64,000 nucleotides of DNA from Vagococcus salmoninarum (GCF_003987495.1 NZ_NGJU01000014.1:31682-95681), one strand, 5' to 3'; positions 45,987 to 56,680 are shown, counted from the stretch's first letter. Notes: generated by a model from the letters alone, not told the origin. A program made the numbers and translations.

Positions 45987-48773
45987 ATGAAAATGAAAGA
46001 AACATTGCAATTAGGTAAAACAGATTTCCCAATGCGTGGTAATTTACCAGTAAGAGAAGTTGAATGGCAAAAAGATTGGGAAGAGAAACAAATTTATGAA
46101 GAACGTCAAAAAATTAATGAAGGCAAACCGACCTTTATTTTACATGATGGCCCTCCATACGCCAATGGGAACATCCATCTTGGTCATGCTTTAAACAAGA
46201 TTAGTAAAGATATTATTGTCCGTTCAAAATCAATGTCTGGTTTCCGTTCGCCTTACGTGCCTGGTTGGGACACTCATGGTTTACCAATCGAGCAAGTTTT
46301 AGCTAATAAAGGGGTTAAACGGAAAGAATTAACTCGCGCAGAATACTTAAAAAAATGTGAAGAGTATGCCTTAACGCAAGTCGACACTCAACGTGAAGAT
46401 TTTAAACGTTTAGGAGTTGCTGGTGAATGGGATAACCCATACATTACATTAACGCCTGACTACGAAGCCGCTCAAATTCGCGTCTTTGGTAAAATGGCTG
46501 AAAAAGGTTATATTTATAAAGGTTTAAAACCAATTTATTGGTCACCATCAAGTGAATCATCATTAGCCGAAGCAGAAATTGAATACAAAGATGTTAAATC
46601 AGCTTCAATCTATGTGGCTTTCCCAGTTAAAGATGGTAAAGGTAAATTAGATACTGATACGTCATTTGTCATTTGGACAACAACTCCTTGGACGTTACCA
46701 TCAAACTTAGGGATTTCAGTTAACCCAGAATACACGTATTTAGTCATTAAAGCTGATGGCCGTAAATTTGTTGTGGCGAAAGATTTACTAGAAACGGTAT
46801 CTCAAGCGATTGAGTGGCAAGAAGTTGAGGTCTTATCTGAAATTGCCGGGACAGAACTTGAAAACATGACAGCTCAACACCCATTTTATGACCGTGAGTC
46901 ACTATTAATGTTAGGGGATCACGTAACCTTAGACGCTGGTACTGGACTTGTTCATACGGCACCAGGCCATGGTGAAGATGACTACATCGTCAGCAAACGT
47001 TATGGCATCGAGCCTTTATCACCAGTCGATAACCGTGGTGTTTATACAGCAGAAGCGCCTGGTTTTGAAGGGATTTTCTACGATAAAGCTAACCCGATGA
47101 TTACTGAATTACTAAGTGAAAAAGGGGCACTCTTAAAACTAGACTTCTTCACTCATAGTTACCCACATGACTGGCGGACTAAAAAACCAGTGATTTATCG
47201 TGCAACGCCTCAGTGGTTTGCATCGATTGATAAATTTAGAGAGAAAATTTTAAGTGAAGTAGAAGCTGTTGACTGGGTAATTCCTTGGGGGAAAACACGT
47301 CTTTATAACATGGTTCGTGACCGTGGCGATTGGGTGATTTCCCGTCAAAGAGCCTGGGGTGTGCCATTGCCAATTTTCTACGCTGAAAATGATGAGCCAA
47401 TTTTAACAACTGAAACGATTGAACATGTAGCGAATATTTTTGAAAAAGAAGGCTCTCGCGTTTGGTACGAGCGGGATGCGAAAGATTTATTACCAGCTGG
47501 CTTCAGCCACGAAGGTAGTCCAAATGGTGAATTCCGCAAAGAAACTGATATTATGGACGTTTGGTTTGATTCAGGATCTTCTCATGAAGCTGTCTTACGT
47601 GGCCGTGATAATTTATCATTTCCAGCAGATATGTATTTAGAAGGGTCTGACCAATACCGTGGCTGGTTTAACTCAAGTATTACGACAAGTGTGGCAATTA
47701 ACGGTGTAGCGCCATACAAAGCAGTTTTATCACAAGGCTTTACTTTAGATCCTCAAGGCCGTAAACAAAGTAAGTCACTTGGTAACACAATTGAACCAAG
47801 TAAAGTTATCAACCAAATGGGTGCCGATATTCTTCGTTTATGGGTAGCTAGTGTTGATTACGAATCAGATGTTAAAGTCGATATGAATACGATGAATCAA
47901 ATTTCTGAAATGTACCGAAAAATCAGAAATACAATGCGTTTCTTATTAGCCAACACAACGGATTTTGTGCCAGCAGAACATGCTGTTGCTTACGATGATT
48001 TACGTTCAGTTGATAAATTTATGACTATCCGTTTAAATGAAATTACAAAACAAAGTCGTGAAAAAGGATATGATAAGTACTCATTCTCAACAGTCTACAA
48101 AACAGTAGTTAATTTCTGTACTCAAGAATTATCATCATTCTACTTAGACTTTGCGAAAGACGTCGTTTACATCGAAGCAGAAGATAATTACGAACGTCGT
48201 TGCATGCAGACTGTTTTCTATGATATTTTAGTAACCTTAACAAAACTATTAACACCAATCTTACCTCATACAACGGAAGAGATTTGGAGTCACTTAAAAG
48301 AAACAGAAGCTTACGTCCAATTAGCAGAATTACCTAGTTATCAAGAATTCCCTAACCAAGCAGAGTTAACAGACATGTGGTCAGCCTTTATGGAATTAAG
48401 AGACAACGCATTGAAAACTCTTGAAGAAGCCCGGAATGAAAAATTAATTGGCAAATCATTTGAAGCGAAATTAACGATTTACCCAAGTGAACCAGTTAAG
48501 GTTTTAATTGGTAGCTTAAACTCAAACTTAGAACAATTGTTGATTGTTTCTCAAGTAGAAGTTGCGGCTGTGGGAACTGTTCCGCCAGCTGGCGCCCATG
48601 ATTTCACTAATATGGCTATTTTAGTTGAAAAAGCCCTTGGTGAAACGTGTGACCGTTGTCGCGCAGTTAAAGAAGACGTTGGTAGTCACGCTAAATTACC
48701 AACACTTTGTCAGCGGTGTGCTGAAATTGTTGAAACTAACTTCCCAGAAGCTGTAGCAGAAGGCTTCGAATAA
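45987..48773 (+). CDS. ileS: Isoleucyl-tRNA synthetase
   Basis: A class I synthetase of 928 residues. HIGH motif HLGH at 64-67 in [17 protein letters not shown]; editing domain with [11 protein letters not shown] and [14 protein letters not shown]; the second ATP motif is KQSKS at 593-597 ([10 protein letters not shown]), where most homologues have KMSKS. The C-terminal zinc module shows CDRC and CQRC pairs. Domain order and length fit the bacterial type. AAAGGGGC lies before ATG 45987. Controlled by the T-box leader. Confidence 0.97.
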   Translation: MKMKETLQLGKTDFPMRGNLPVREVEWQKDWEEKQIYEERQKINEGKPTFILHDGPPYANGNIHLGHALNKISKDIIVRSKSMSGFRSPYVPGWDTHGLPIEQVLANKGVKRKELTRAEYLKKCEEYALTQVDTQREDFKRLGVAGEWDNPYITLTPDYEAAQIRVFGKMAEKGYIYKGLKPIYWSPSSESSLAEAEIEYKDVKSASIYVAFPVKDGKGKLDTDTSFVIWTTTPWTLPSNLGISVNPEYTYLVIKADGRKFVVAKDLLETVSQAIEWQEVEVLSEIAGTELENMTAQHPFYDRESLLMLGDHVTLDAGTGLVHTAPGHGEDDYIVSKRYGIEPLSPVDNRGVYTAEAPGFEGIFYDKANPMITELLSEKGALLKLDFFTHSYPHDWRTKKPVIYRATPQWFASIDKFREKILSEVEAVDWVIPWGKTRLYNMVRDRGDWVISRQRAWGVPLPIFYAENDEPILTTETIEHVANIFEKEGSRVWYERDAKDLLPAGFSHEGSPNGEFRKETDIMDVWFDSGSSHEAVLRGRDNLSFPADMYLEGSDQYRGWFNSSITTSVAINGVAPYKAVLSQGFTLDPQGRKQSKSLGNTIEPSKVINQMGADILRLWVASVDYESDVKVDMNTMNQISEMYRKIRNTMRFLLANTTDFVPAEHAVAYDDLRSVDKFMTIRLNEITKQSREKGYDKYSFSTVYKTVVNFCTQELSSFYLDFAKDVVYIEAEDNYERRCMQTVFYDILVTLTKLLTPILPHTTEEIWSHLKETEAYVQLAELPSYQEFPNQAELTDMWSAFMELRDNALKTLEEARNEKLIGKSFEAKLTIYPSEPVKVLIGSLNSNLEQLLIVSQVEVAAVGTVPPAGAHDFTNMAILVEKALGETCDRCRAVKEDVGSHAKLPTLCQRCAEIVETNFPEAVAEGFE

Positions 48774-48782
48774 AAAGCAAGC

Positions 48783-48814
48783 AAAAAAACCTCCGAGTTC
48801 ATCGGAGGTTTTTC
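48783..48814. terminator. Bidirectional terminator between ileS and zwf
   Basis: AAAACCTCCGA / TCGGAGGTTTTT perfect arms with a five-base loop; A-run and T-run on the two sides serve both converging genes. Confidence 0.92.
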
Positions 48815-48820
48815 TTTGTT

Positions 48821-50344
48821 TTAAGATAGTTGACCATTGTCACGGTACCACTCGTCTGGATGCCAGATCCAATCGAAGCCATCTTTGGCTAATAAGTCAA
48901 AAGCACAGTCAGGTCCCATTGTTCCACTAGCATACTTAGGAATGTCAGTTTGATCTTTATCCCATGTTTGACGTATAACGTCCACTAGACGCCATGATTG
49001 AGCCACTTCGTCCCAATGTGTAAAGTTAGTGCTATCACCCTTCAAACAGTCTAAGATTAGCTTCTCGTAAGCTTCTGGACTATTATCTAAAGACTCAGCA
49101 GAGTGACGGTAATCTAATTTGATTGGATCAATGTTAAAGCCATCACCAATTTCTTTGCCATTAACAGTTAAAGAGAAGCCTTCAGTCGGTTGAATATAAA
49201 TCGTTAAGACATTTCTCGGTAATTCTTCAGCGTCACAAGCGGAATCATGTTGATTACGGAAGACATTAATCGGCGATGGTTTAAAGACAATATTAATACG
49301 TGAGCCTTTTTCTGTTAACTGTTTACCAGTTCTAACGTAAAAGGGTACCCCACGCCAACGGAAGTTATCAATCATAAATTTCCCAGCGACAAAAGTTTCT
49401 GTTTGTGAAGCAGGATCGACATTGACTTCTTGACGGTAAGGTAAGAAGTTGCGGTTAGCTAATTGACCGGCATCGTATTGGCCACGAACGAAGTTTTCTT
49501 GGGCCTCAGCTTCAGAATAAATGCGGATTGAGTTCAAGGCTTTAATTTTTTCATCACGAATCGTCGTTTCAGAGAAAATCGCAGGTGGTTCCATCGCTAA
49601 TAATGAAACGACTTGTAAGATATGATTTTGAACCATGTCTTTTAAAGCCCCACTTTGATCATAGTAGCCTCCTCGTTCTTCAACACCAAGGGCCTCAGAT
49701 AAAGTGACTTGAATATTGTCAATGTATTTATTGTTCCATAAAGATTCAAAAATGTTATTGCCAAAGCGGACAGCAGAAATATTTTGAATCATCTCTTTAC
49801 CTAAGTAATGATCAATTCTAAAGATTTGATCTTCTTTAAAGACAGCCCGGATTTCATTGTTTAAAGTTTCAGCCGTTTGATAGTCCGTTCCAAAAGGTTT
49901 TTCAATAATTAAGCGGTTAAAACCATCCGTGGTCATAATACCTTCTGATTTAATATGTTCAGTAATTGTTCCAAAGAAGTTTGGTGCCATCGCTAGATAG
50001 AAAATACGATTGTTTTGTAAGTGATACTTAGTATCTAGTTTAGTTGATAGCTCTTTTAAGTTAATATAGTGGGCAGTATCCGTCACATTATGTGCTTGAT
50101 AATAGAAGTGACTAGTGAAATCAGCAAGCTCAGCTGGGGTTGGTTCTAAGTCTAAAATTGTTTCACCAACGATTTCACGGTAATACTCATCGGTCCATTC
50201 ACGACGGGCAGTGCCAATAACGGCAAACTGCTCTTTTAAAAAGCCTTTTTTATAGAGTCTGAAAAGGGAAGGATAGAGCTTTCTTTTGGCTAAATCGCCA
50301 GTTCCTCCAAAAATTGTAAATAATGCTACTTGTTCATTCGACAT
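48821..50344 (-). CDS. zwf: Glucose-6-phosphate 1-dehydrogenase
   Basis: First enzyme of the oxidative pentose phosphate pathway, making NADPH; 507 residues. The dinucleotide motif is GGTGDLAKRKLYPSLF, the substrate/active-site motif RIDHYLGKEMIQN with catalytic His, and FRWRGVPFYVRTGK follows. The start at 50344 has AGGGGA upstream. Transcribed leftwards from its own promoter. Confidence 0.97.
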   Translation of the reverse strand: MSNEQVALFTIFGGTGDLAKRKLYPSLFRLYKKGFLKEQFAVIGTARREWTDEYYREIVGETILDLEPTPAELADFTSHFYYQAHNVTDTAHYINLKELSTKLDTKYHLQNNRIFYLAMAPNFFGTITEHIKSEGIMTTDGFNRLIIEKPFGTDYQTAETLNNEIRAVFKEDQIFRIDHYLGKEMIQNISAVRFGNNIFESLWNNKYIDNIQVTLSEALGVEERGGYYDQSGALKDMVQNHILQVVSLLAMEPPAIFSETTIRDEKIKALNSIRIYSEAEAQENFVRGQYDAGQLANRNFLPYRQEVNVDPASQTETFVAGKFMIDNFRWRGVPFYVRTGKQLTEKGSRINIVFKPSPINVFRNQHDSACDAEELPRNVLTIYIQPTEGFSLTVNGKEIGDGFNIDPIKLDYRHSAESLDNSPEAYEKLILDCLKGDSTNFTHWDEVAQSWRLVDVIRQTWDKDQTDIPKYASGTMGPDCAFDLLAKDGFDWIWHPDEWYRDNGQLS

Positions 50345-50420
50345 GATAAGTCCCCTAACTTTCTTTATTTGATCAGGATAACCTCAGAAAAATTCTAGGT
50401 TAGTTAAATACAACAGTTTT

Positions 50421-50449
50421 ATTCTACTAGTTTAAATGCTGTGAATCAA
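50421..50449 (-). promoter_or_regulatory. Promoter of zwf
   Basis: Minus strand TTGATT (50449-50444) and TAGAAT (50426-50421) with 17-base spacing. Confidence 0.65.
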
Positions 50450-50477
50450 GGAGAAGGGAGTCATTAGTTTAAGATAA

Positions 50478-50506
50478 AGGAAAAACCTCGCTTAAACGAG
50501 GTTAAC
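50478..50506 (-). terminator. Terminator of the DtxR/MntR-type regulator gene
   Basis: On the minus strand AACCTCG / CGAGGTT with a six-base loop followed by TTTT; it overlaps the gene's stop codon. Confidence 0.82.
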
Positions 50507-51155
50507 TTAAATCACTGACAAAAATATTATGGGCAGCTTTAAAGCTCACATGATATTTTTTACCAGCAGCATTAACTAAAGTCAAAGGCCCTTCATAGGC
50601 GCCAATCTTTTTGACAGTGACAATTTCATTGATGCCTAAGTCAATACTAGCTAAATAATCTAGAAGCTCCGTTTCATCGATGACCCGGGCAATTTTAACT
50701 TCCTCATCCAGGCTACATTGATTAAGAGATTTCATTTTCCGTTCTTGAATCATCTGGTTATTGCCAGGGATCACTCCGCCATGAGGGCAGACATCAGGGA
50801 AGCCTAGGTAAGCTTCGATTCGATTTGCTAATTCTTCAGAAGTCACATGCTCCAAAACCTCAGCTTCTTCATGAACTTCATTCCAAGCGTAATCCAAATG
50901 TTCGACTAAAAAGACTTCCCAGAGGCGGTGTTTTCTAACTAAGGTGCTAGCATGTTGTAAACCAGCATCGGTTAATTGGACGCCTTGATAGGGAGAGTGT
51001 TTAACAAAGCCGTCTTTTTCTAATTTAGAGATCATTTCACTGACAGAGGCTGCAGAAACATTTAGGCCTGCGACGATTGATTTATTATTGATTTTTTTAC
51101 TGTACCCACCTAATTCAAAAATGAGTTTTAAGTAGTCTTCTTTATTCGGTGTCAT
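50502..51155 (-). CDS. DtxR/MntR-family metal-dependent regulator (EfaR-like)
   Basis: A 217-residue metalloregulator. The N-terminal winged helix (MTPNKEDYLKLIFELGG, then NVSAASVSEMISKLEKDGFV), the metal-binding/dimerisation domain (RKHRLWEVFLVEHL, HEEAEVLEHVTSEEL, CPHGG) and a C-terminal FeoA/SH3-like domain are all visible. It most resembles enterococcal EfaR, a Mn2+-responsive repressor of manganese uptake. GTGAGG places the start at ATG 51155; the GTG at 51170 is part of that site. Confidence 0.87.
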   Translation of the reverse strand: MTPNKEDYLKLIFELGGYSKKINNKSIVAGLNVSAASVSEMISKLEKDGFVKHSPYQGVQLTDAGLQHASTLVRKHRLWEVFLVEHLDYAWNEVHEEAEVLEHVTSEELANRIEAYLGFPDVCPHGGVIPGNNQMIQERKMKSLNQCSLDEEVKIARVIDETELLDYLASIDLGINEIVTVKKIGAYEGPLTLVNAAGKKYHVSFKAAHNIFVSDLS

Positions 51156-51184
51156 AATACGAGGCCTCACTTTCTCATTTACTA

Positions 51185-51214
51185 TTCTATCAGATTTAAC
51201 ACGCTTCTCGCAAT
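51185..51214 (-). promoter_or_regulatory. Probable promoter of the metalloregulator gene
   Basis: Minus strand TTGCGA (51214-51209) and TAGAAT (51190-51185), 18 bases apart. A palindrome TTCTTAAGAA (51232-51241) lies just upstream. Confidence 0.45.
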
Positions 51215-51293
51215 CTTAATGAAACAGTCTTTCTTAAGAAGAACGCTTCCATTTTTTAAAAAATAAAACAATCTTTAAAGATGATTTATTTAC

Positions 51294-51322
51294 TTGTATC
51301 TATTTTTTGTCTAGTTTAGAAT
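51294..51322 (+). promoter_or_regulatory. Promoter of the acyl-ACP thioesterase gene
   Basis: TTGTAT at 51294 and TAGAAT at 51317 with 17-base spacing, about 40 bases before the start codon. Confidence 0.6.
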
Positions 51323-51364
51323 AGTAAGTATTGAATAAATCCAAAGATAGGGGCTTAGTTACTT

Positions 51365-52096
51365 ATGGCAAAGAAATTTACTGAAAAGCATGAAGTCATG
51401 TTTTACGAATGTGACGTTACCGGCAAACTAACATTACCAATGGTTTTAAACATTGTGATCAATACGTCTGAATCACAAAGTGAGGCTTTAGCAAGAGGCT
51501 CACACTATATTAATAGCCTAGGCTTAGGTTGGGTGATTACTCAACATGAAATGCGGGTCAGTCGTTTACCAAAAGCTGGTGAAACAATCGCAGTAACAAC
51601 TGCGGCAACGACTTACAACAAGTACTTTTGTTACCGTGATTTTTGGATTCATGACGCTGAAGGTAAGGAGTGTGTGGCGATTACCTCAACCTTTGTTTTA
51701 ATGGATCTAACGACGCGTAAGATGGTTAGTGTGCCATTTGAAGTTATCGAACCTTACGAAAGTGAAAAAATTACTAAGTTACAACGAGGAACTAAAATGT
51801 TACCAAAAACTACCGGCGAGAGTCGGCCTTACCGGGTCCGCTTTAATGACATTGATGGTAATCAACACGTTAATAATGCTCGCTACTTAGATTGGATGGT
51901 CGATTGTTTAGACTACGATTTCTTAACGAGTCATCAACCAACAGTCGTTAATATTCGCTTCGATAAAGAATTAAACTATAGTGAAATGATCGACAGTCAA
52001 TGGGGCTTTGTTCCTGAAATTGCTGAGACAATTAGTCATCATCAAATCTATTCAGGTGAGACCTTATGTGCCGAAGCCAATATTAGTTGGCAATAA
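51365..52096 (+). CDS. Acyl-ACP thioesterase (FatA/B family)
   Basis: A 243-residue double hot-dog thioesterase. The N-terminal hot-dog reads KHEVMFYECDVTGKLTLPM, and the second half has FNDIDGNQHVNNARYLDWM, the conserved N-x-H-V-N-N catalytic region. It should release fatty acids from acyl-ACP, adjusting lipid chain supply; bacterial members are little studied. Monocistronic, with its own promoter and terminator. Confidence 0.88.
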   Translation: MAKKFTEKHEVMFYECDVTGKLTLPMVLNIVINTSESQSEALARGSHYINSLGLGWVITQHEMRVSRLPKAGETIAVTTAATTYNKYFCYRDFWIHDAEGKECVAITSTFVLMDLTTRKMVSVPFEVIEPYESEKITKLQRGTKMLPKTTGESRPYRVRFNDIDGNQHVNNARYLDWMVDCLDYDFLTSHQPTVVNIRFDKELNYSEMIDSQWGFVPEIAETISHHQIYSGETLCAEANISWQ

Positions 52097-52109
52097 TTAA
52101 ATAATTTCT

Positions 52110-52142
52110 AAAAGCTGTCTCATCTGAGACAGCTTTTTTCTT
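52110..52142 (+). terminator. Rho-independent terminator of the thioesterase gene
   Basis: AAAAGCTGTCTCA / TGAGACAGCTTTTT with a two-base tip and T-run. Confidence 0.92.
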
Positions 52143-52150
52143 TACACCTT

Positions 52151-52188
52151 CTTAACATCAGAACAATTTATCTTAACACTATCTTAAT
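52151..52188 (+). promoter_or_regulatory. Phased direct repeats upstream of kdp (candidate KdpE site)
   Basis: CTTAAC at 52151, CTTAAC at 52172 and CTTAAT at 52183, each preceded by T or AT, are spaced 21 and 11 bases, close to two and one helical turns. OmpR-type regulators such as KdpE bind such phased repeats. The function is inferred from position before kdpFABC, whose kdpDE genes are downstream. Confidence 0.45.
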
Positions 52189-52234
52189 AAGAAAAAGCTT
52201 ATCCTAAAGATAGCATAAGATAAGGAGTCGAAAG

Positions 52235-52324
52235 ATGAATATAATTATTATAATTTGTGGGCTAATCGGTTTGTTTTTATTTATGTATTTATTATATGTC
52301 TTATTTTGGGGGGATTTACAATGA
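52235..52324 (+). CDS. kdpF: K+-transporting ATPase small subunit KdpF
   Basis: A 29-residue single-helix membrane peptide (starts MNIIIIICGLIGLFLFMYLL, ends LFWGDLQ). AAGGAG at nine bases precedes ATG 52235, and the stop overlaps the kdpA start in ATGA, so translation is coupled. KdpF stabilises the KdpABC complex. The size, helix and position are exactly those expected. Confidence 0.85.
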   Translation: MNIIIIICGLIGLFLFMYLLYVLFWGDLQ

Positions 52325-54006
52325 CAGCAATCTTTTTATATCAAGGCTTATTTTTGATAACGTTAATTTTAATCAGCCTACCTTTAGGAAAATATGTCTT
52401 TAAAGTAATGGCAGGGGAAAAAGTTTTCACAACTAAATTGTTTTCCCCCATTGAAAAAAGTATTTATCGCATGATTGGTAAGGAAAGCCAACAAGAAATG
52501 AGTGGCAAACGCTACGGATTATCACTGATTAGCTTTACGTTAATTAGTTTTGTGACAGTCTTTGTGATGTTAGTGCTACAAGGGATATTACCAGTTAACC
52601 CTGGCGATGTTTCAGGAACGAGTCTGAGTTTAGCCTTTAATACAGCTTGGAGTTTTGTAACAAATACAAACTGGCAAGCTTACGCCGGTGAGACAGCTGT
52701 TTCCCCTTTAATTCAAGGTCTAGGCTTAACAGTTCAAAATTTCTTATCAGCAGCAGTTGGCATATCTGTGTTATTTGTTTTACTCCGGGGCTTTATGGCA
52801 AAAAGTGCTACTAGTATTGGTAATTTTTGGCAAGATTTAACTCGTTCCACGGTGTATTTTCTGTTGCCACTATCTTTTATTGTCGCCTTAATCTTAGTCT
52901 CACAAGGCGTAGTCCAAAGTTTGGCAGGGCCTGTCAGTTATCAAAGTCTAGAAAGTAGTCAAGAAAGCTGGTTATTTTTAGGAACTGCGGCTAGTCAAGT
53001 TGCGATTAAGCAACTAGGAACTAATGGCGGTGGCTATTTTGGTGGAAATTCAACCCACCCTTTTGAAAATCCAACGTTACTAAGTAATATTGTCGAAAAT
53101 TTTGCGATTTTATTAATTCCAATGACTTTATTAATTTCTTTTGGTTATTTTGTTAAAGACCATAAGCAAGGTCGGACGATCATTGTTGTGACACTAATCA
53201 TCTTTGTCTTAGCCTTAGTAGGTGTCACGATGAGTGAAATGAACCATCAACAATTACAACCAGAAATTAGTCAAATGGGCAATCTTGAAGGGAAAGAAAC
53301 CCGTTTTGGCATCGGTTGGTCGGCTTTGTGGGCAGTTAGTACAACGGCTGCCTCAAATGGTTCTGTGAATGCTATGATGGATAGTTTTACGCCAATTGGC
53401 GGACTGATTCCGATGTTTTTAATGCAGTTAGGAGAAATTGTTTTTGGTGGGGCAGGCAGTGGCTTATACGGCATGATTGCTTTTGTCTTACTAACGGTAT
53501 TTATTGCGGGGCTATTAGTCGGACGAACCCCTGAGTATTTAGGTAAGAAAATTGAACCATTTGATATGAAAATGGTCTGTCTAGTGATCTTAACACCACC
53601 TTTAATGACGTTATTAGGGACGATGGTTTTTGTCCTGTGGCCACAAGCCCCGAGCATGTTAACTAACAGTGGCGCTCATGGCTTTTCAGAAGTCTTATAT
53701 GCCTTTTCGTCATTAGCTAATAATAATGGCAGTGCCTTTGCAGGTTTAGAAGCCAATACGACGTTCTTAAATATAATTGGCGGTTTCGTGATGCTAATTG
53801 TCCGTTTTGTACCAATGTTGGCAATTATTTTTCTAGGTGCTAACTTAAGTAAAAAACAAACTGTTGCAATTAGTGAAGGCACACTTTCAACTACTAATGG
53901 CACATTTACAGCGATGCTATTAATCGTGATCTTTTTAATTGGTGCCTTGAGTTTTTTACCAGCCTTAGGGTTAGGTCCAATTGCAGAGTTTTTTGTGACA
54001 AAATAA
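52321..54006 (+). CDS. kdpA: K+-transporting ATPase potassium-binding subunit KdpA
   Basis: A 561-residue channel-like subunit with four selectivity-filter repeats: NTNWQAYAGE, GTNGGGYFGGNS, TAASNGSVNAMMDS and LANNNGSAFAG. About ten membrane helices. The start MTAIFLYQGLF at 52321 overlaps the kdpF stop; the longer frame from 52255 would run inside kdpF. GGGGGGA serves as ribosome site. Confidence 0.96.
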   Translation: MTAIFLYQGLFLITLILISLPLGKYVFKVMAGEKVFTTKLFSPIEKSIYRMIGKESQQEMSGKRYGLSLISFTLISFVTVFVMLVLQGILPVNPGDVSGTSLSLAFNTAWSFVTNTNWQAYAGETAVSPLIQGLGLTVQNFLSAAVGISVLFVLLRGFMAKSATSIGNFWQDLTRSTVYFLLPLSFIVALILVSQGVVQSLAGPVSYQSLESSQESWLFLGTAASQVAIKQLGTNGGGYFGGNSTHPFENPTLLSNIVENFAILLIPMTLLISFGYFVKDHKQGRTIIVVTLIIFVLALVGVTMSEMNHQQLQPEISQMGNLEGKETRFGIGWSALWAVSTTAASNGSVNAMMDSFTPIGGLIPMFLMQLGEIVFGGAGSGLYGMIAFVLLTVFIAGLLVGRTPEYLGKKIEPFDMKMVCLVILTPPLMTLLGTMVFVLWPQAPSMLTNSGAHGFSEVLYAFSSLANNNGSAFAGLEANTTFLNIIGGFVMLIVRFVPMLAIIFLGANLSKKQTVAISEGTLSTTNGTFTAMLLIVIFLIGALSFLPALGLGPIAEFFVTK

Positions 54007-54042
54007 TCAGTTAGGCTATTAAATAGAAATCAGGTGGAGACG

Positions 54043-56100
54043 ATGAAAGAAAAAATTTCAAAAAAAAATATGTTAATGGATGCCTTGAAACAAGCCTTGG
54101 CAAAATTGTCCTTTAAAACCCAACTAGCTAATCCAGTCATGTTTGTTGTTTATTTAGGAGCCATGATGACAACCCTCCTTTATGTCTTAACCTTTTGGGG
54201 TATAGGTGATACATCAAGTTGGTTTACTTTAGCAATTGCTATGATATTATGGGCTACAGTCTTATTTGCTAACTTTGCAGAAGCGATTGCCGAAGGACGG
54301 GGTAGAGCCCAAGCGGATAGCTTAAAAAGTGCACGGAAAGAAGTCTATGCTAAAAGAGTTAAGTCAAAAGAGGAACTGACCCTTTTTGAAATGGTTAATT
54401 CAACAAACTTAAAACGTGGTGATCTAGTTTATGTCGTGGCGGGCGAACAAGTTCCCATGGACGGCGATGTTATTTTCGGGGCAGCCTCTGTTGATGAAAG
54501 TGCCATAACGGGTGAATCAGCGCCAGTTATTCGTGAATCTGGCGGCGACCGCAGTGCCGTGACAGGAGGCACAACTGTTGTTTCAGATGAATTAGTCATT
54601 CAAGTAACTGCCGAAAGCGGCGAAAGTTTTTTAGATAAAATGATTGCCATGGTCGAAGGCTCAGCCCGTAAAAAAACACCAAATGAAATTTCCTTACAAA
54701 TCTTACTAATTACCTTAACTTTAATTTTTTTAGTTGTGTCAATGACCTTATTGCCGTATACCCAATTTGCTAGTAAATTAACTGGAACGGGTGAATCATT
54801 ATCAGTGACAATTATTATTGCTCTCATCGTCTGTCTAGCACCGACAACTATCGGAGCGTTGTTATCTTCGATTGGAATTGCCGGTATGAGTCGCTTAAAT
54901 CAAGCTAATGTTCTCGCAATGAGTGGACGAGCGATTGAAGCAGCCGGGGATGTTGATATTTTAATGTTAGATAAAACTGGCACGATTACTTTAGGCAATC
55001 GGAAAGCAAGTGCCTTTTATCCTGTTAAAGGGGCTTCGGAAAAGGATTTAGCTGATGCGGCTCAGTTAGCTTCCTTAGCAGATGAAACAGCTGAGGGCCG
55101 GAGCATCGTAGTTTTAGCCAAAGAACTATTTGATATTCGTGGCCGTAATTTAAAAGATTCAGAAGTGACATTTATTGATTTCTCTGCTAAAACGCGAATG
55201 AGTGGCATCGATTATCAAGGTGCTGAAATCCGTAAGGGGGCAGCTGATACGATTAAAAGCTATGTTGAAGACTATGGGGAAAGTTACACGGAAGAATGCC
55301 ACAAACTAGTTACGAAAATTGCTAATTTAGGCGGAACGCCCTTAGTTGTGACTAAAAATCATCAAGTCTTAGGAGTCGTTTATTTAAAAGATATAGTTAA
55401 ACAAGGAGTCAAAGAACGCTTTGATGACATGCGGAAAATGGGCATCAAAACCATTATGATCACAGGGGACAACCCGCTGACAGCCGCTGCCATTGCCGCC
55501 GAAGCTGGTGTCGATGATTTTTTAGCCGAAGCTACGCCAGAAGCGAAGTTAAACTTAATTCGCCAGTATCAAAAGGCTGGCCATTTAGTTGCGATGACTG
55601 GTGATGGGACTAATGATGCTCCCGCTTTAGCCCAAGCCGATGTGGCAGTTGCAATGAATACAGGAACCCAAGCAGCTAAAGAAGCTGGGAATATGATTGA
55701 TTTAGATTCAAGTCCAACTAAACTCATCGATATTGTCCGCATAGGCAAACAGCTCTTAATGACTCGTGGTGCCTTAACGACCTTTAGTATTGCAAATGAC
55801 GTTGCTAAATACTTTGCGATTATTCCAGTCTTGTTTTATGGCATCTACCCAGAATTAATTAGTTTAAACATTATGGCGTTAACTAGTCCAACAAGTGCAA
55901 TTTTAGCGGCGATTATTTATAACGCCTTAATTATTATTGCCTTAATCCCTTTATCGTTGAAAGGCGTCCCTTATAAAGAATTACCAGCTAGTCAAATGCT
56001 ACGTCACAATTTATTAGTTTATGGATTAGGCGGCTTAATTGCCCCCTTTATCGCTATTAAATTAATTGATGTTTGTCTGACCTTAGTTGGGTTAGTTTAG
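54043..56100 (+). CDS. kdpB: K+-transporting P-type ATPase subunit KdpB
   Basis: A 685-residue P-type ATPase that powers Kdp. Actuator TGES in AITGESAPV, phosphorylated Asp310 in [12 protein letters not shown], the nucleotide domain, and hinge [20 protein letters not shown]. The number of membrane helices fits the KdpB subgroup. GGTGGAG precedes ATG 54043; an in-frame GTG at 54034 overlaps that site. Confidence 0.97.
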   Translation: MKEKISKKNMLMDALKQALAKLSFKTQLANPVMFVVYLGAMMTTLLYVLTFWGIGDTSSWFTLAIAMILWATVLFANFAEAIAEGRGRAQADSLKSARKEVYAKRVKSKEELTLFEMVNSTNLKRGDLVYVVAGEQVPMDGDVIFGAASVDESAITGESAPVIRESGGDRSAVTGGTTVVSDELVIQVTAESGESFLDKMIAMVEGSARKKTPNEISLQILLITLTLIFLVVSMTLLPYTQFASKLTGTGESLSVTIIIALIVCLAPTTIGALLSSIGIAGMSRLNQANVLAMSGRAIEAAGDVDILMLDKTGTITLGNRKASAFYPVKGASEKDLADAAQLASLADETAEGRSIVVLAKELFDIRGRNLKDSEVTFIDFSAKTRMSGIDYQGAEIRKGAADTIKSYVEDYGESYTEECHKLVTKIANLGGTPLVVTKNHQVLGVVYLKDIVKQGVKERFDDMRKMGIKTIMITGDNPLTAAAIAAEAGVDDFLAEATPEAKLNLIRQYQKAGHLVAMTGDGTNDAPALAQADVAVAMNTGTQAAKEAGNMIDLDSSPTKLIDIVRIGKQLLMTRGALTTFSIANDVAKYFAIIPVLFYGIYPELISLNIMALTSPTSAILAAIIYNALIIIALIPLSLKGVPYKELPASQMLRHNLLVYGLGGLIAPFIAIKLIDVCLTLVGLV

Positions 56101-56113
56101 GAGGAAGTGTAAA

Positions 56114-56680
56114 TTGAAAAAACTTATCGAAATTATTAAAGCATCCTTAATGATGTTAGGCTTAATGACCTTTCTTTGCGGATTACTCTACACGCTGACT
56201 GTGACGGGAATTGCTCAAGTATTTTTTCCAGATTTAGCTAATGGTAGCCAAATTTCAGTAATTGATCAAGGTGGCAAGTCGGTAATAGTTGGCTCTGAGT
56301 TGATTGGTCAAGAGTTTACAGCCCCTCAGTTTCTACAAGGACGACCAAAGGCTGGACCGAGTAATTTATCACCAGTCAGTCCTGAACAACAAGGGATTAT
56401 TGCTGAACGGATCAAAACGTTGCTGAAAGAAAATGGTTCTAAAGAAGAGATTCCGAGTGAATTAGTTTTAGCTTCTGGAAGTGGCTTAGATCCAGAGATT
56501 AGTCGACTTGCAGCCGATTATCAAATCCCCCGCCTTGTGGAAACTACTCACTTAAATCAAGCTGAGATTACTAGGCTTTTAGATAAGCATACAAAAGGTC
56601 GTTTATTTGGTAAAATAGGAGATGAGCGAGTGAATGTTTTACAAGTTAATCTTGAGCTAGCAAATTTCCAAGTCAAATAG
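56114..56680 (+). CDS. kdpC: K+-transporting ATPase subunit KdpC
   Basis: A 188-residue subunit with one N-terminal membrane helix (SLMMLGLMTFLCGLLYTLTV) and an extracellular domain with GSELIGQEFTAPQFLQGRP and ASGSGLDPEIS. It is an essential part of the Kdp complex with a proposed role in substrate affinity. The start is TTG 56114 behind GGAGGAAG. A hairpin separates it from kdpD. Confidence 0.95.
   Translation: MKKLIEIIKASLMMLGLMTFLCGLLYTLTVTGIAQVFFPDLANGSQISVIDQGGKSVIVGSELIGQEFTAPQFLQGRPKAGPSNLSPVSPEQQGIIAERIKTLLKENGSKEEIPSELVLASGSGLDPEISRLAADYQIPRLVETTHLNQAEITRLLDKHTKGRLFGKIGDERVNVLQVNLELANFQVK

Noticed and set aside
53271-53657. Minus-strand open frame inside kdpA
   Set aside because: Antisense shadow of conserved membrane codons, with no start signals.
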